Assembly (NCBI GenBank): GCA_021731295.1
Contig: JAKFXQ010000006.1
Coordinates: 1-48,151, forward strand
From: Patescibacteria group bacterium
GTDB taxonomy: Bacteria; Patescibacteriota; Minisyncoccia; Phycocordibacterales; UBA2100
Reading direction: 5' to 3'
Length of the DNA stretch: 48,151 bases
How positions within the stretch are numbered: the first letter of the stretch is position 1; every line of letters starts with the position of its first letter. Shown piece by piece: positions 1 through 7,918 of the stretch. The notes beneath the pieces were generated by a model. That model was not told the origin of the DNA. It did not search any database and worked only from the letters and a program-made list of their open reading frames with translations. The translations under genes and the position numbers were made by a program.

Positions 1-4
1 GGAT

Positions 5-319
5 ATGGCCCTACTCAGCCCCCTTCTCGTTGTGCTCATCGGAATCTCTGCCTTTGGCCTAGGACGACTTTCCGCCTTGGAAGATGCGCGCCCTAGTCTC
101 CATCTCACAGCGGCTGGTCTGTCCGACGGCATACCCATGATAGCTGGCGGGATGGTCGTCGCCTCGCGTACTGGCTCTAGCTACCATTTCCCGTGGTGTT
201 CAGGTGCGGAAACTATTAAGGATGCCAATCGCATCTGGTTTCGTGATGAAGCGCTTGCACAGAAGGCGGGCTACGAGCCGGCAGGGAACTGCAACGGACT
301 CTCGGGCGCCGGGCGTTGA
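5..319 (+). CDS. small exported protein with Ada-like metal-binding module
   Basis: About 104 residues. Residues 3-22 are hydrophobic and would act as signal peptide or membrane anchor. The C-terminal half carries the pattern SYHFPWCSGA, then IWF, then AGYEPAGNC. This Tyr-His/Cys plus Asn-Cys arrangement is a small Zn- or Ca-binding fold related to the Cys-rich N-terminal domain of Ada, and it is common in exported Patescibacteria proteins, alone or fused to nucleases or ComEA-like domains. The window starts four bases before this ATG, so an upstream start cannot be excluded. The partner of the domain is unknown; a role outside the membrane is inferred from the N-terminus only. Confidence 0.7.
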   Translation: MALLSPLLVVLIGISAFGLGRLSALEDARPSLHLTAAGLSDGIPMIAGGMVVASRTGSSYHFPWCSGAETIKDANRIWFRDEALAQKAGYEPAGNCNGLSGAGR

Positions 320-387
320 CCAGAGAGTATTTTAATGTTCTAGTCGCTCCGGCCAACATCGGCCGTTTTGACTGGAGAGGGAAACCG

Positions 388-675
388 ATGGACCTGATAG
401 AAGGACTCTGTATGGCTGCTGCCGCGTGGCTCGGGGACGTCTGCGAGCCGCAGCAAAGGCACCTCGTGCGTCCAGCGCCCGTAATCGAGCGTGCGCAACG
501 TGCCCCACTGGATACGGGGTGCCCCACAGGCACGTACGCTGACGGACCATACGTCTGCAAGTTGAAGCGCCCAGAAAATGCGTCCGTTCGCGAGTGCATC
601 GTGACGGACAACTGGAAGCCCATTCGGTCGAAAGACCGCGGATTGCAGATTGAGTATCGTGAGTGCAAGAAGTAA
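388..675 (+). CDS. small hypothetical protein, possibly exported
   Basis: I do not recognise a family. The protein is about 95 residues with five cysteines (one near residue 8, then CEP, GCP, VCK and REC), which suggests disulphides outside the cytoplasm. The start at 388 is chosen because GGAGAGGG (374-381) lies 6 nt upstream. An in-frame ATG at 412, preceded by AAGGA, is an alternative start and would give a slightly shorter protein. The gene stands alone and is followed by a GC-rich hairpin at 686-718. It is one of three small orphan genes here with an obvious ribosome binding site. Confidence 0.5.
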   Translation: MDLIEGLCMAAAAWLGDVCEPQQRHLVRPAPVIERAQRAPLDTGCPTGTYADGPYVCKLKRPENASVRECIVTDNWKPIRSKDRGLQIEYRECKK

Positions 676-685
676 GCGCTCGTAT

Positions 686-720
686 GCGCCCCCGCCGGAT
701 TATTCCGGACGGGGGCGCTT
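686..720 (+). terminator. hairpin terminator after the small gene ending at 675
   Basis: Inverted repeat with left arm 686-699 and right arm 704-718, one bulged base, GC-rich with a loop of about 4 nt. It starts 10 bp after the stop codon. The downstream T-tract is short, so termination may be imperfect. Confidence 0.6.
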
Positions 721-735
721 CGTATCGCGATAGGG

Positions 736-741
736 TAGAAT
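736..741 (+). promoter_or_regulatory. -10 box of the exonuclease gene, leaderless arrangement
   Basis: TAGAAT ends 6 nt before the ATG at 748, which would place the transcription start on the start codon. No Shine-Dalgarno sequence lies between. Confidence 0.6.
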
Positions 742-747
742 AGCCGA

Positions 748-1341
748 ATGCTTGTTATTGATGTTGAAGCTTCGGGCACCGAAGCACATAAACACTCTAT
801 TGTTTCCGTGGGAGCTTTAGATTTGGCGAACCCAACAGATCGCTTCTATGAAGAATGTCGCGTGTGGGACGGGGCACATATTATGGACGACGCGCTCAAA
901 GTGAACGGCTTTACCAAGGAGCAGATAACCGACCCGAAGAAGCAAAGCGAGGCTGACTTAGTGCACGCGTTTCTCCTGTGGAGTGAAAAGATTCCAGACC
1001 GAACGCTCGCAGGACAGAACGTCTCATTTGATAGAGATTTTGTGAAGTACGCGTGTCAGCGAGCAGGGCACACAGACTGGCCCTTTGCCTATCGCACAAT
1101 AGATACGCACACGCTCTGCTGGATGCACATGATTCATCGTGGACTCCAGCCGCCCGTAGACCCGCGGCATCGTCGCTCGGCGCTCGACTTAGACGCGGTC
1201 TTAAACTACTGCGGCATTCCCGAGGAACCGAATCCTCACAATGCGCTCACCGGCGCACTCTCGCACGCAGAAGTCGTTTCTCGTCTCCTCTATGGCCGCA
1301 AGCTTCTCCCAGAGTTTGAACAATATGCCATACCCTGGTAA
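748..1341 (+). CDS. DnaQ-like (DEDDh family) 3'-5' exonuclease
   Basis: A 197-residue protein of the RNase T/DnaQ exonuclease fold. Exo I is DVEASG with Asp5 and Glu7. Exo II is QNVSFD with Asp95. The exo III region is HNALTGALSH with His164, but the aspartate expected five residues after the histidine is Gly169. The family normally uses four acidic residues to hold two metal ions, so activity may be lost, altered or rescued by another residue. It is too short for a polymerase and no polymerase subunit is adjacent. The methyltransferase gene overlaps its 3' end by 17 nt, so the two are probably co-transcribed. The substrate (DNA or RNA) cannot be told from sequence. Confidence 0.8.
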   Translation: MLVIDVEASGTEAHKHSIVSVGALDLANPTDRFYEECRVWDGAHIMDDALKVNGFTKEQITDPKKQSEADLVHAFLLWSEKIPDRTLAGQNVSFDRDFVKYACQRAGHTDWPFAYRTIDTHTLCWMHMIHRGLQPPVDPRHRRSALDLDAVLNYCGIPEEPNPHNALTGALSHAEVVSRLLYGRKLLPEFEQYAIPW

Positions 1342-2086
1342 CGACACGTCGTGGGGTTCTGTTGCGGAGTGGTACGCAGGGCATCTTGAAGGAGGCGATA
1401 CGTATCATGCGAAAGTGGTCTTGCCGCATGTGCTGCGCGTTTTGAAAGGAGGGCAAGGGATGCGCGTACTCGATCTCGCGTGTGGCGAAGGAGTGATGAC
1501 GCGGGCACTCGTGGAAACTGGCGCAGACGTTGTTGGCACGGATGTCGCTCCTGAACTTATCGTCCGAGCCACCGCAAAGGGAAGTGGCACCTACCATGTC
1601 GCGTCGGCGGACGCGCTCTCATTTGCCACAGACGGTGAGTTTGATGCAGTCGTCTGTGTGCTTGCGCTTCAGAATATTGAACGGCCGGAAAAAGTCGTGG
1701 ACGAAGTCGCGCGCGTACTGAAACCGGGCGGACGATTTGTTATCGTCTTGAATCATCCCATTCTGCGCATTCCGAAGCGATCGTCGTGGGAGTTTGACCA
1801 GCGCGTCGGACTGCAGTATCGCCGTCTCGATGGCTACTACATGCCAAGCAAAGAACGCATGCTCGCCCATCCGTCGCAGGGGGAGAAGGGAGGCTATACA
1901 TGGTCGTTCCATCGGCCACTGGAAGTGTACGCAAAACTTCTATTCAATCGCGGATTCGTCATGACGGCACTTGAAGAGTGGCTGTCGCATAAAACAAGCG
2001 AGAAGGGTCCGCGCAAGGCCGCAGAGGACAGGGCGCGCAAAGAATTTCCCATGTTCATGATGCTGGAGGCGCGTCGAGAGGCATAG
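1325..2086 (+). CDS. class I SAM-dependent methyltransferase
   Basis: About 253 residues with a Rossmann-type methyltransferase core. Motif I is VLDLACGEGVMTRAL, followed by the acidic end of strand 2 (GTDVAPELI), the motif around FDAVVCVLALQNI, and LKPGGRFVIVLNHP. This resembles UbiE/Methyltransf_11 proteins that act on small molecules. The C-terminal part (roughly residues 150-250) has conserved-looking aromatic positions seen in related CPR methyltransferases, but I cannot name the substrate. The ATG at 1325 is chosen because it precedes the conserved core; it overlaps the exonuclease gene, and an ATG further upstream would extend the overlap. Confidence 0.85.
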   Translation: MPYPGNDTSWGSVAEWYAGHLEGGDTYHAKVVLPHVLRVLKGGQGMRVLDLACGEGVMTRALVETGADVVGTDVAPELIVRATAKGSGTYHVASADALSFATDGEFDAVVCVLALQNIERPEKVVDEVARVLKPGGRFVIVLNHPILRIPKRSSWEFDQRVGLQYRRLDGYYMPSKERMLAHPSQGEKGGYTWSFHRPLEVYAKLLFNRGFVMTALEEWLSHKTSEKGPRKAAEDRARKEFPMFMMLEARREA

Positions 2087-2147
2087 CTGCGCGTATTTTT
2101 CTTCCGTGGTAGCGTGAGGGCTGGTTCCTTTGAGGAGGAGGTGTCCT

Positions 2148-2558
2148 ATGCGGACTAACGCGTTTCTTCTGTTTCTTGCTGCAATGACGATACCGTCTGC
2201 GGCACGTCAGGCGCCAGAAGAACCCATGCGAGGGATTTTCTGTTACGAGCGAGACATTGCGGAGCACATCGCAGCACGGTTGCGCAGTAGGCCCGGTGTG
2301 CGCGGCCACGAGCGAGCGCGGGTGATGATGAGTATCCACAATGGACGACGCAAAATTCCGTCGTTCATTCATTGGCGCAGTGAAGGTCCCACGATGCGAC
2401 CGACGTGTTCATGCGAATCCAAGCATGTACGGGCCGTCTCGCAAGCCGCGGCGAACCATGTCGTTACGGTCGAAGAGGAAGTCTACATTCCGGTGCTCGA
2501 CTTCCGCGTGCCGATTGAACAGTTCCTCGTACATCGCTCGGCGTCCGTGTGCCAATAA
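2148..2558 (+). CDS. small secreted protein of unknown function
   Basis: About 136 residues. Residues 1-20 (MRTNAFLLFLAAMTIPSAA) form a typical cleavable signal peptide, so the protein is probably exported. The mature part has four cysteines (FCY, TCSCE, VCQ) and many arginines. I recognise no domain. The start is fixed by a very strong ribosome binding site, GAGGAGGAGG at 2132-2141, 6 nt before the ATG. A hairpin at 2576-2599 follows the gene. Its SD-led, single-gene arrangement contrasts with the leaderless neighbours. Confidence 0.6.
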   Translation: MRTNAFLLFLAAMTIPSAARQAPEEPMRGIFCYERDIAEHIAARLRSRPGVRGHERARVMMSIHNGRRKIPSFIHWRSEGPTMRPTCSCESKHVRAVSQAAANHVVTVEEEVYIPVLDFRVPIEQFLVHRSASVCQ

Positions 2559-2575
2559 GCGAAGATGAAATAGGT

Positions 2576-2603
2576 AAGGCCCGCCCTCGTGCGGGCCTTG
2601 TCG
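2576..2603 (+). terminator. hairpin terminator after the secreted protein gene
   Basis: Perfect 9-bp stem, AAGGCCCGC (2576-2584) with GCGGGCCTT (2591-2599), and a 6-nt loop. The following T content is modest. Confidence 0.7.
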
Positions 2604-2619
2604 TATTGTGAGGGAAGAC

Positions 2620-2625
2620 TATAGT
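2620..2625 (+). promoter_or_regulatory. -10 box of the SPFH gene, leaderless arrangement
   Basis: TATAGT ends 6 nt before the ATG at 2632; there is no ribosome binding site. This spacing is the argument for the 2632 start over the GTG at 2608. Confidence 0.6.
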
Positions 2626-2631
2626 GCCCGT

Positions 2632-3375
2632 ATGTGGCCTCTATTTCCGCTTATCGCGGTAACCGTCGCGCTACTGGTTATTATTCTTAGGCAGGTTAAC
2701 CAGTATGAACGCGGTCTTTTATTCACGATGGGTCGATTCTCGCGAATCATCGAACCAGGATGGCGCATCGTCATTCCAGTGTTTCAGTCTTTGACCAAGG
2801 TGGATATGCGCGTCAAAGCGGTGGACGTACCGGAACAGAAAGCAATCACCAAAGACAACATCTCCGTCGGCGTGAACGCCGTCATCTACTATCGGGTCAA
2901 CGATGCGTCGAAGGCGATTCTCGAAGTTGAAAACTTTATCTGGGCCATGAGCCAGCTTGCGCAGACAACGATGCGTAATGCGGTCGGTGAAGTAGAGCTC
3001 GACGACCTGCTCTCTCAGCGCGACAAGATTTCCGCTCGCATCCAGGGTGTCGTCGATGCCGCGTCAGACCCATGGGGAATCAAGGTCTCGAACGTTGAAC
3101 TCAAAGACATTGCCCTGCCCGCAGATATGGAGCGCACGATTGCAAAGCAAGCGGAAGCCGAACGCGAAAAGCGCGCCGTCATCATTCGTGCAGAAGGGGA
3201 GGTGGTAGCAGCAGAGAACATGGCCAAGGCCGCGACCATGCTTGCGGCGGCTCCCGGGGCGCTTCATTTGCGCACACTGCAGTCCATCAACGACATAAGT
3301 TCGGATCAGTCCAACACAATTGTCTTTGCGATGCCGCTCGAAGTTTTGCGCGCGCTCGACAAGTTGGGGAAGTAG
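2632..3375 (+). CDS. SPFH/band 7 (stomatin/slipin-like) membrane protein
   Basis: About 247 residues, the usual length for bacterial slipins. One N-terminal membrane segment (residues 2-20) is followed by the band 7 domain: YERGLLFTMGRF, EPGWRIVIP, DNISVGVNAVIYYRV, then the helical region with LSQRDKISARIQ and the Ala/Glu-rich stretch around EAEREKRAVIIRAEGE. These proteins form oligomeric scaffolds at the inner membrane and often work with an NfeD protein or a membrane protease. No NfeD gene is adjacent. The gene is monocistronic, with its own -10 box and a strong terminator. Confidence 0.9.
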   Translation: MWPLFPLIAVTVALLVIILRQVNQYERGLLFTMGRFSRIIEPGWRIVIPVFQSLTKVDMRVKAVDVPEQKAITKDNISVGVNAVIYYRVNDASKAILEVENFIWAMSQLAQTTMRNAVGEVELDDLLSQRDKISARIQGVVDAASDPWGIKVSNVELKDIALPADMERTIAKQAEAEREKRAVIIRAEGEVVAAENMAKAATMLAAAPGALHLRTLQSINDISSDQSNTIVFAMPLEVLRALDKLGK

Positions 3376-3398
3376 ATTCGATTGTGCACGTTTGAGTC

Positions 3399-3425
3399 AG
3401 ACCGCCGTGTAGGCGGTCTTTCTCT
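3399..3425 (+). terminator. intrinsic terminator of the SPFH gene
   Basis: 8-bp stem, AGACCGCC (3399-3406) with GGCGGTCT (3412-3419), loop GTGTA, followed by TTTCTCT. It lies 24 bp after the stop codon. Confidence 0.85.
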
Positions 3426-3504
3426 AGGGCAGGCGAGAATACAGCATGTCGCACAATATATCTTTTGCGACACTTAGGCAGAGGGAGAACTGGGGGACCG
3501 GCCG

Positions 3505-3510
3505 TATACT
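3505..3510 (+). promoter_or_regulatory. -10 box of the transglutaminase-like gene, leaderless arrangement
   Basis: TATACT ends 6 nt before the ATG at 3517. The rest of the 140-bp gap holds the SPFH terminator and a weak 7-bp inverted repeat at 3447-3453/3466-3472. Confidence 0.6.
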
Positions 3511-3516
3511 GAGCCG

Positions 3517-4182
3517 ATGTCCACGTCCTACGCAGCGCGCGTTCGCTCCGTCCTCTCCCCTGATGAGCGTCGGCTTTTTCGCTCGCTTAATTCTCCGGAA
3601 CGTATCCAGGACTTCCTCGATTCTGTGCCGACAAATTTTGAATTATCTGGTGAGACAAATTATTCGCCGCGCTCGCTCATCCGTACGAATCTCGCGCACT
3701 GTTTTGAGGCGGCAGTTTTTGCTGCGGCCGTTTTGGCGTTCCACGGACACAAGCCGCTGCTTATGGACTTCGCGACAGGTTTAGATGATGAGGACCACAC
3801 CGTCGCATTGTTCATACGTGATGGTTTGTACGGCGCGATAAGCAAAACGAATCATGCGGTCGTAAAGTATCGCGATGCGATATACAGGACGCCGCGAGAA
3901 CTGGCGATGAGTTACGCGCACGAGTACTATTTGTACGACGGGCGTAAATCCCTGCGCGCGTACTCAGCGCCATTCAATCTGTCTAGGTTCCCGCCAGAAA
4001 AATGGATTACATCGGGGGAGTCGCTTAACGGGCTTATGACTTCCCTTTCTCAATCTCGGTATTTCGAGATTGCACCGGCGCGTGCGATACGACGCGTACG
4101 AAAAGCCAGTGCAATTGAACTCAAGGCACTAACGCTTACGGAATGGAAGGATCCGCGACCTAGAGATAGTCGAGCGGGTTGA
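3517..4182 (+). CDS. transglutaminase-like (papain-like fold) protein
   Basis: A 221-residue cytoplasmic protein with the arrangement of the transglutaminase-like superfamily. A candidate nucleophile Cys62 sits at the start of a helix (NLAHCFEAAVFAAAVL), candidate His94 in a strand (DEDHTVALF), and a polar residue follows in SKTNHAVVKYRD (Asn112). The stretch ending in YRTPRELAMSY is also typical of this conserved but poorly studied bacterial family. Proteolysis or amide cleavage is possible but not shown. The stop codon overlaps the 3' end of the convergent peptidase gene by 23 bp. Confidence 0.65.
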   Translation: MSTSYAARVRSVLSPDERRLFRSLNSPERIQDFLDSVPTNFELSGETNYSPRSLIRTNLAHCFEAAVFAAAVLAFHGHKPLLMDFATGLDDEDHTVALFIRDGLYGAISKTNHAVVKYRDAIYRTPRELAMSYAHEYYLYDGRKSLRAYSAPFNLSRFPPEKWITSGESLNGLMTSLSQSRYFEIAPARAIRRVRKASAIELKALTLTEWKDPRPRDSRAG

Positions 4183-5434
4183 GATACGCGCCAAGTGGCG
4201 AAACTGGAATTTCAGCGTTTGCGCACGGTGTCACGCGACCCGTAGATTCGCCCAACTTCATGACGCGCACGCCATTCGATGCGTAAACGGAAAAATGGAG
4301 ATGCGGGCCGGTCGAATAGCCCGTATTTCCGGAGTATCCGAGAATTTGTCCAGTCTTCACTTCGTCACCACGCGAGACATTACTCTGCGATAGGTGCGCA
4401 TACAGGCTCGAGAGGCCGTTTGAATGTTTGACCAGTACCCAGCGACCGTAGGAGTAACAGCCACGTATTGAATCCGTATTACCAGAGCCTTCGACCGTAC
4501 CGGAAAGCGCAGCCTTAACGGGCGTGCCAATGGCGGCGCGGAAATCTACCCCGTTGTGGCCCTTGCCACTGTACGCGCCCGATTTTGCAAATTCAGTGTT
4601 ACCAAAGTACTGCGTTATTTTTACCGCATCGAGTGGCCAACGAAGAATGCCTTTTCCAGCGGGCGGCAATCGGGACGGGTCCAGTGTGTATTCAAGTCGC
4701 GATTCCAATTCATTAAGCGTCTGCTCGAACACCTGACGCGCCGCCTGTTTATCCGCCAAGAGCTTCTGATACGAGGACTCCTGATTCTTTGTCTGCGTGA
4801 GTAGTGCGGCCTGCTCGCGCCGGTTAATTTCCAGTGATGTCTGCTGACCAACGAGCTTTTGCCGCTCCCCTTCCAATTCCTTTTGTTTTTTCACAGAGGC
4901 ATCTCTGTCAACAGTCAGTTCTTCCTTTATTGCCGTAACCTCAACGATATGTTCGGAGACAGCGTCCTGAAATCGTTTGACAGTCTCCACCTCATCCCAG
5001 ATACGCGAGATAGACCCACTGCCTAAAATATGCTCGGCGAGTGTTATCTCATCCGCTTCACGGAGTCGGTTTATCGCGGCAGCTATCGCTTGGTTGTCTT
5101 TCTCGATGGTTACTTGTTTGTCAGAAATGGAACCATCTAGTGTCTGAATCTGTAGTAAGAGGCTTTCTATAGAATTCTTCGTGACGCTGATTTTCGCGTT
5201 CAACTGTTTACGCTGAAGATCGAGCGTATTTAATGTACTTTGCAGCGTCTGCTTCTTCGAACCGATATCCGTAAGCTGGCGCTCGTACTGTTCGATTTCC
5301 GCGTTCAACTTGTCGATTTCGGCGGCGTGCGAGGAAATCTGCTCGCGCAGTTCATCGGCCGACTGGCCCGTTGCTACCAGCGGTAGCAGACCCAGGATGC
5401 AGACGATACAGAGCACGCTCGGGATACGAGACAT
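4160..5434 (-). CDS. EnvC-like murein hydrolase activator, M23 peptidase domain
   Basis: A 424-residue exported protein. Residues 1-24 form a signal peptide, residues 25-250 are long coiled coils (EnvC/NlpD-associated type), and residues 260-424 are an M23/LytM domain. The zinc ligands are present: His293 and Asp297 (GHNGVD) and His380 (PHLHF), with His347 in SLYAHLS. The full set of residues suggests a working endopeptidase that cuts peptidoglycan cross-links, rather than a degenerate activator. It is the last gene of the cell-wall block, 4 bp after gltX. An FtsEX complex, the usual partner of EnvC proteins, is not in the window. Confidence 0.88.
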   Translation of the reverse strand: MSRIPSVLCIVCILGLLPLVATGQSADELREQISSHAAEIDKLNAEIEQYERQLTDIGSKKQTLQSTLNTLDLQRKQLNAKISVTKNSIESLLLQIQTLDGSISDKQVTIEKDNQAIAAAINRLREADEITLAEHILGSGSISRIWDEVETVKRFQDAVSEHIVEVTAIKEELTVDRDASVKKQKELEGERQKLVGQQTSLEINRREQAALLTQTKNQESSYQKLLADKQAARQVFEQTLNELESRLEYTLDPSRLPPAGKGILRWPLDAVKITQYFGNTEFAKSGAYSGKGHNGVDFRAAIGTPVKAALSGTVEGSGNTDSIRGCYSYGRWVLVKHSNGLSSLYAHLSQSNVSRGDEVKTGQILGYSGNTGYSTGPHLHFSVYASNGVRVMKLGESTGRVTPCANAEIPVSPLGAYLNPLDYL

Positions 5435-5438
5435 ACAC

Positions 5439-6761
5439 CTATGGCAAGAGCTCCATGGCTTTAGTGACGCGTGAGAGTGTCTCAGCCTTACCGATGAGTG
5501 CCGCTATGGTGAATGGATCAGGCGAACGGTCTCGCCCGGAGAGGGAGTAGCGCAGTGGCCACAGAACGGCCCCTCTCCCCTTTTCTGTCGCATAGTCCCA
5601 CAGAGCATTTTTCACGTCGTCCGCAACGAAGTGCTCCGGGAGCGCGTCAATCGCTTTCGCGGCAACCGTGAGGTGCTCGCGTGCACTCGCGGCGTCGGAC
5701 TTCTTATCCGGTATACGGCCCGCATCGAGCGTTGGTGGTGCGAAAAAGAAGTCGAGCTCACCGGCTGCTATCGTTGCATCGAGGTCTCCCCAGAGAGAGA
5801 TGCGTTCTTTGATGATAGGGAGGAGTGTACGAATCAGTGACTCGGGCCACTCAGGGTGCGCTCTGTGTACTCGCTCGAGCACATTTCGAAGATACTCCTC
5901 TTCAGGCACGCGCACCAAATATTCGCGATTGAACCACGTCAGTTTGGTCTCGTCGAAAACTGCCCCAGCATGATGGACGCGGTCCAAGTCAAATGCAGTG
6001 ACGAGTTGAGGGAGCGAGAAGATTTCTTGCTCCGTCCCAGGATTCCACCCCAAGAGCGCGAGATAATTAATCATCGCTTCAGGGATGAATCCGCGGTCAC
6101 GATATACCGTAACGCTCGCGCCGTGCTTTCGCTTTGAGAGCTTGGAACGATCTGGCGCTAGAATTAGGGGCAAATGACCGTAGGCCGGTCGCGGCATGCC
6201 GAGGGCCTCTTGAATGAGAATCTGTCGCGGGGTATTCGAAATGTGTTCCTCCGCGCGCAAAACGTGCGTGACGCCTGCGTCGCCGTCATCTGCCACGACG
6301 GCAAAATGATAGAGCGGGTCGCTTAACGAACGTGCAATCACGAAGTCGCCAAGTTCTGTTGTATCGAAGGTGACATCACCCCGAATCAGGTCCGTAAACG
6401 TTACGCTCGTCCCTGGATTGCGCAGACGAACTACTTCTACCGTTCGCGACGCGTCATCTTTGGCCGGCTCTTTCGATACATATGCCTTGTCGCGGTTCAC
6501 TAAATCCGTGAGGAGTGCGCGGTGACGCTCTAAATGTTCCGACTGAATATAGCGTTTGTCCGGAAGGATGCCGCACCACTCGAAATCACGCCAAATAGCA
6601 TCAACCCACTCCGGACGATTGCGCTCCTTGTCGGTGTCCTCGATGCGCACGAAATAGGTGCCTCCATGATGCTTTGCATAGAGATAATTGAACAGCGCTG
6701 TTCGGACAGTCCCGATGTGCATCTCCCCTGTGGGGCTTGGCGCAATGCGAGTAACGACCAT
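5439..6761 (-). CDS. gltX: glutamyl-tRNA synthetase
   Basis: A 440-residue class I synthetase that charges tRNA-Glu. The HIGH-type signature is PSPTGEMHIGT (residues 8-18) and the KMSKS-type loop is KLSKR at 207-211, followed by the usual glutamyl-specific region. The C-terminal anticodon-binding half is compact. Whether it also charges tRNA-Gln cannot be decided here; no gatCAB genes are visible. The start at 6761 lies just before the conserved TRIAPSPTG and 1 nt after the murG stop, which suggests coupled translation. No ribosome binding site is seen. Confidence 0.96.
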   Translation of the reverse strand: MVVTRIAPSPTGEMHIGTVRTALFNYLYAKHHGGTYFVRIEDTDKERNRPEWVDAIWRDFEWCGILPDKRYIQSEHLERHRALLTDLVNRDKAYVSKEPAKDDASRTVEVVRLRNPGTSVTFTDLIRGDVTFDTTELGDFVIARSLSDPLYHFAVVADDGDAGVTHVLRAEEHISNTPRQILIQEALGMPRPAYGHLPLILAPDRSKLSKRKHGASVTVYRDRGFIPEAMINYLALLGWNPGTEQEIFSLPQLVTAFDLDRVHHAGAVFDETKLTWFNREYLVRVPEEEYLRNVLERVHRAHPEWPESLIRTLLPIIKERISLWGDLDATIAAGELDFFFAPPTLDAGRIPDKKSDAASAREHLTVAAKAIDALPEHFVADDVKNALWDYATEKGRGAVLWPLRYSLSGRDRSPDPFTIAALIGKAETLSRVTKAMELLP

Positions 6762-6762
6762 A

Positions 6763-7902
6763 TTACTTTGGCTCGTGCTCGAGTCCTGTTTCGAGAAGTA
6801 TGAGTGCGGCTTTGCGCGCTGCATCTTGCGCCGAGAACTTGTGTGCAGACTCGGCCATCTTTGCGCGCATCTCCGGCGCGTTAATCAGGCGATCAATCTC
6901 TGCCGAGAGCACGTGCGGCGAGAGGTTGTGCTGTTCAATAACGAGACACGCGCCACGTCGCATATAGGAAAATGCGTTCTCAGTTTGGTCGTGTGAGACG
7001 TCGAGTGGAATGGGAATGAGAATGGCTGGTATCCCCCACGACGCGACTTCAAAGATGGTGCCGGAACCTGCGCGTGCTACGACGACCTCACTGATGCCCG
7101 CAGACATGCGCAGTGCCAACGTATTCAAGAGACCGAATACACGGTAGCGGTTCTCATTCGGGTGGTCGTGAAGAATTTCCTTCGATATACCTTTGACTTC
7201 ATCAAGATTAGCAGCGCCTGTTTGGTGAATGATGTTGTATCGAGACACGAGGTCCTTCAGCGCATCAAGCACGGTGTTGTTGAGCACTTGTGCCCCTTGA
7301 GAACCGCCCATAAAGAAGATGGTAGGCACAGTCTGATCCAACTTGAGATACTCATGACCGCCCTCCTTTGCTGGCATTCGGATCTCTTCGCGAATAGGAT
7401 GCCCTATGGTCGCAATTTTCTCACGATACTTTTCTGGCAGTTTTGCTGCTGCGTCCGGATGAGCGACACCAATCCACTTGGCAAACTTCGCCGACCAACG
7501 CGTGACGCGTCCGGGCTCGGCATCGGCGTCGTAGATGATGACAGGAATGGCGAGTATCCGCGCGGCATAGAGTGTTGGAAACGCTGCATAGCCGCCCGTC
7601 GAAAAAACGACATCAGGATAGATGTTAAACAGCTGGACTATGGACTGCAGAATCCCCCACCCTGTTCGAATGAAGTTAAGTGGGTTTGGAATACCATGCC
7701 GAGACAACTTTCCAGCCGGACTTGACCGATACTCTATATCATGTTCTGCGAGAGTTGCGGGGTCAAAGGGCTTGGGCCCAACGTAAAACAGCTGCGGCTC
7801 TACCAGGTGCTTTTCCTCTGAAAGGCGCTCAATAGCCTCTGCAATGGCGATTATGGGGTAGAAATGACCTCCGGTACCCCCACCCGTGAAAACGATGCGC
7901 AT
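6763..7902 (-). CDS. murG: UDP-GlcNAc:lipid I N-acetylglucosaminyltransferase
   Basis: A 379-residue GT-B glycosyltransferase that adds GlcNAc to lipid I at the inner face of the membrane, giving lipid II. Motifs include GGGTGGH (residues 7-13), VFSTGGYAAFP, GHPIREE, FMGGSQGA, ARAGSGTIFE and DQTENA. The segment that reads HEQN in E. coli MurG is YDAD here, in IIYDADAEPGR. Other CPR MurG proteins vary at this site too, to my knowledge. It follows ftsW by 16 bp and appears to have its own leaderless promoter in that gap. Confidence 0.95.
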   Translation of the reverse strand: MRIVFTGGGTGGHFYPIIAIAEAIERLSEEKHLVEPQLFYVGPKPFDPATLAEHDIEYRSSPAGKLSRHGIPNPLNFIRTGWGILQSIVQLFNIYPDVVFSTGGYAAFPTLYAARILAIPVIIYDADAEPGRVTRWSAKFAKWIGVAHPDAAAKLPEKYREKIATIGHPIREEIRMPAKEGGHEYLKLDQTVPTIFFMGGSQGAQVLNNTVLDALKDLVSRYNIIHQTGAANLDEVKGISKEILHDHPNENRYRVFGLLNTLALRMSAGISEVVVARAGSGTIFEVASWGIPAILIPIPLDVSHDQTENAFSYMRRGACLVIEQHNLSPHVLSAEIDRLINAPEMRAKMAESAHKFSAQDAARKAALILLETGLEHEPK

Positions 7903-7908
7903 GGGGGC

Positions 7909-7914
7909 ATTTTA
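7909..7914 (-). promoter_or_regulatory. extended -10 box of murG
   Basis: On the minus strand TGC-TAAAAT ends 6 nt before the ATG of murG. It lies between the ftsW stop and murG, so murG can probably be transcribed without the upstream cluster. Confidence 0.6.
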
Positions 7915-7918
7915 GCAA

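Noticed and set aside
3447-3472. 7-bp inverted repeat with 12-nt loop
   Set aside because: No T-tract, and a true terminator already lies just upstream; could be chance.
3517-5434. Frameshift or gene decay at the 23-bp convergent overlap at 4160-4182
   Set aside because: Both proteins are complete and end with plausible C-termini; short convergent overlaps are normal in compact genomes.
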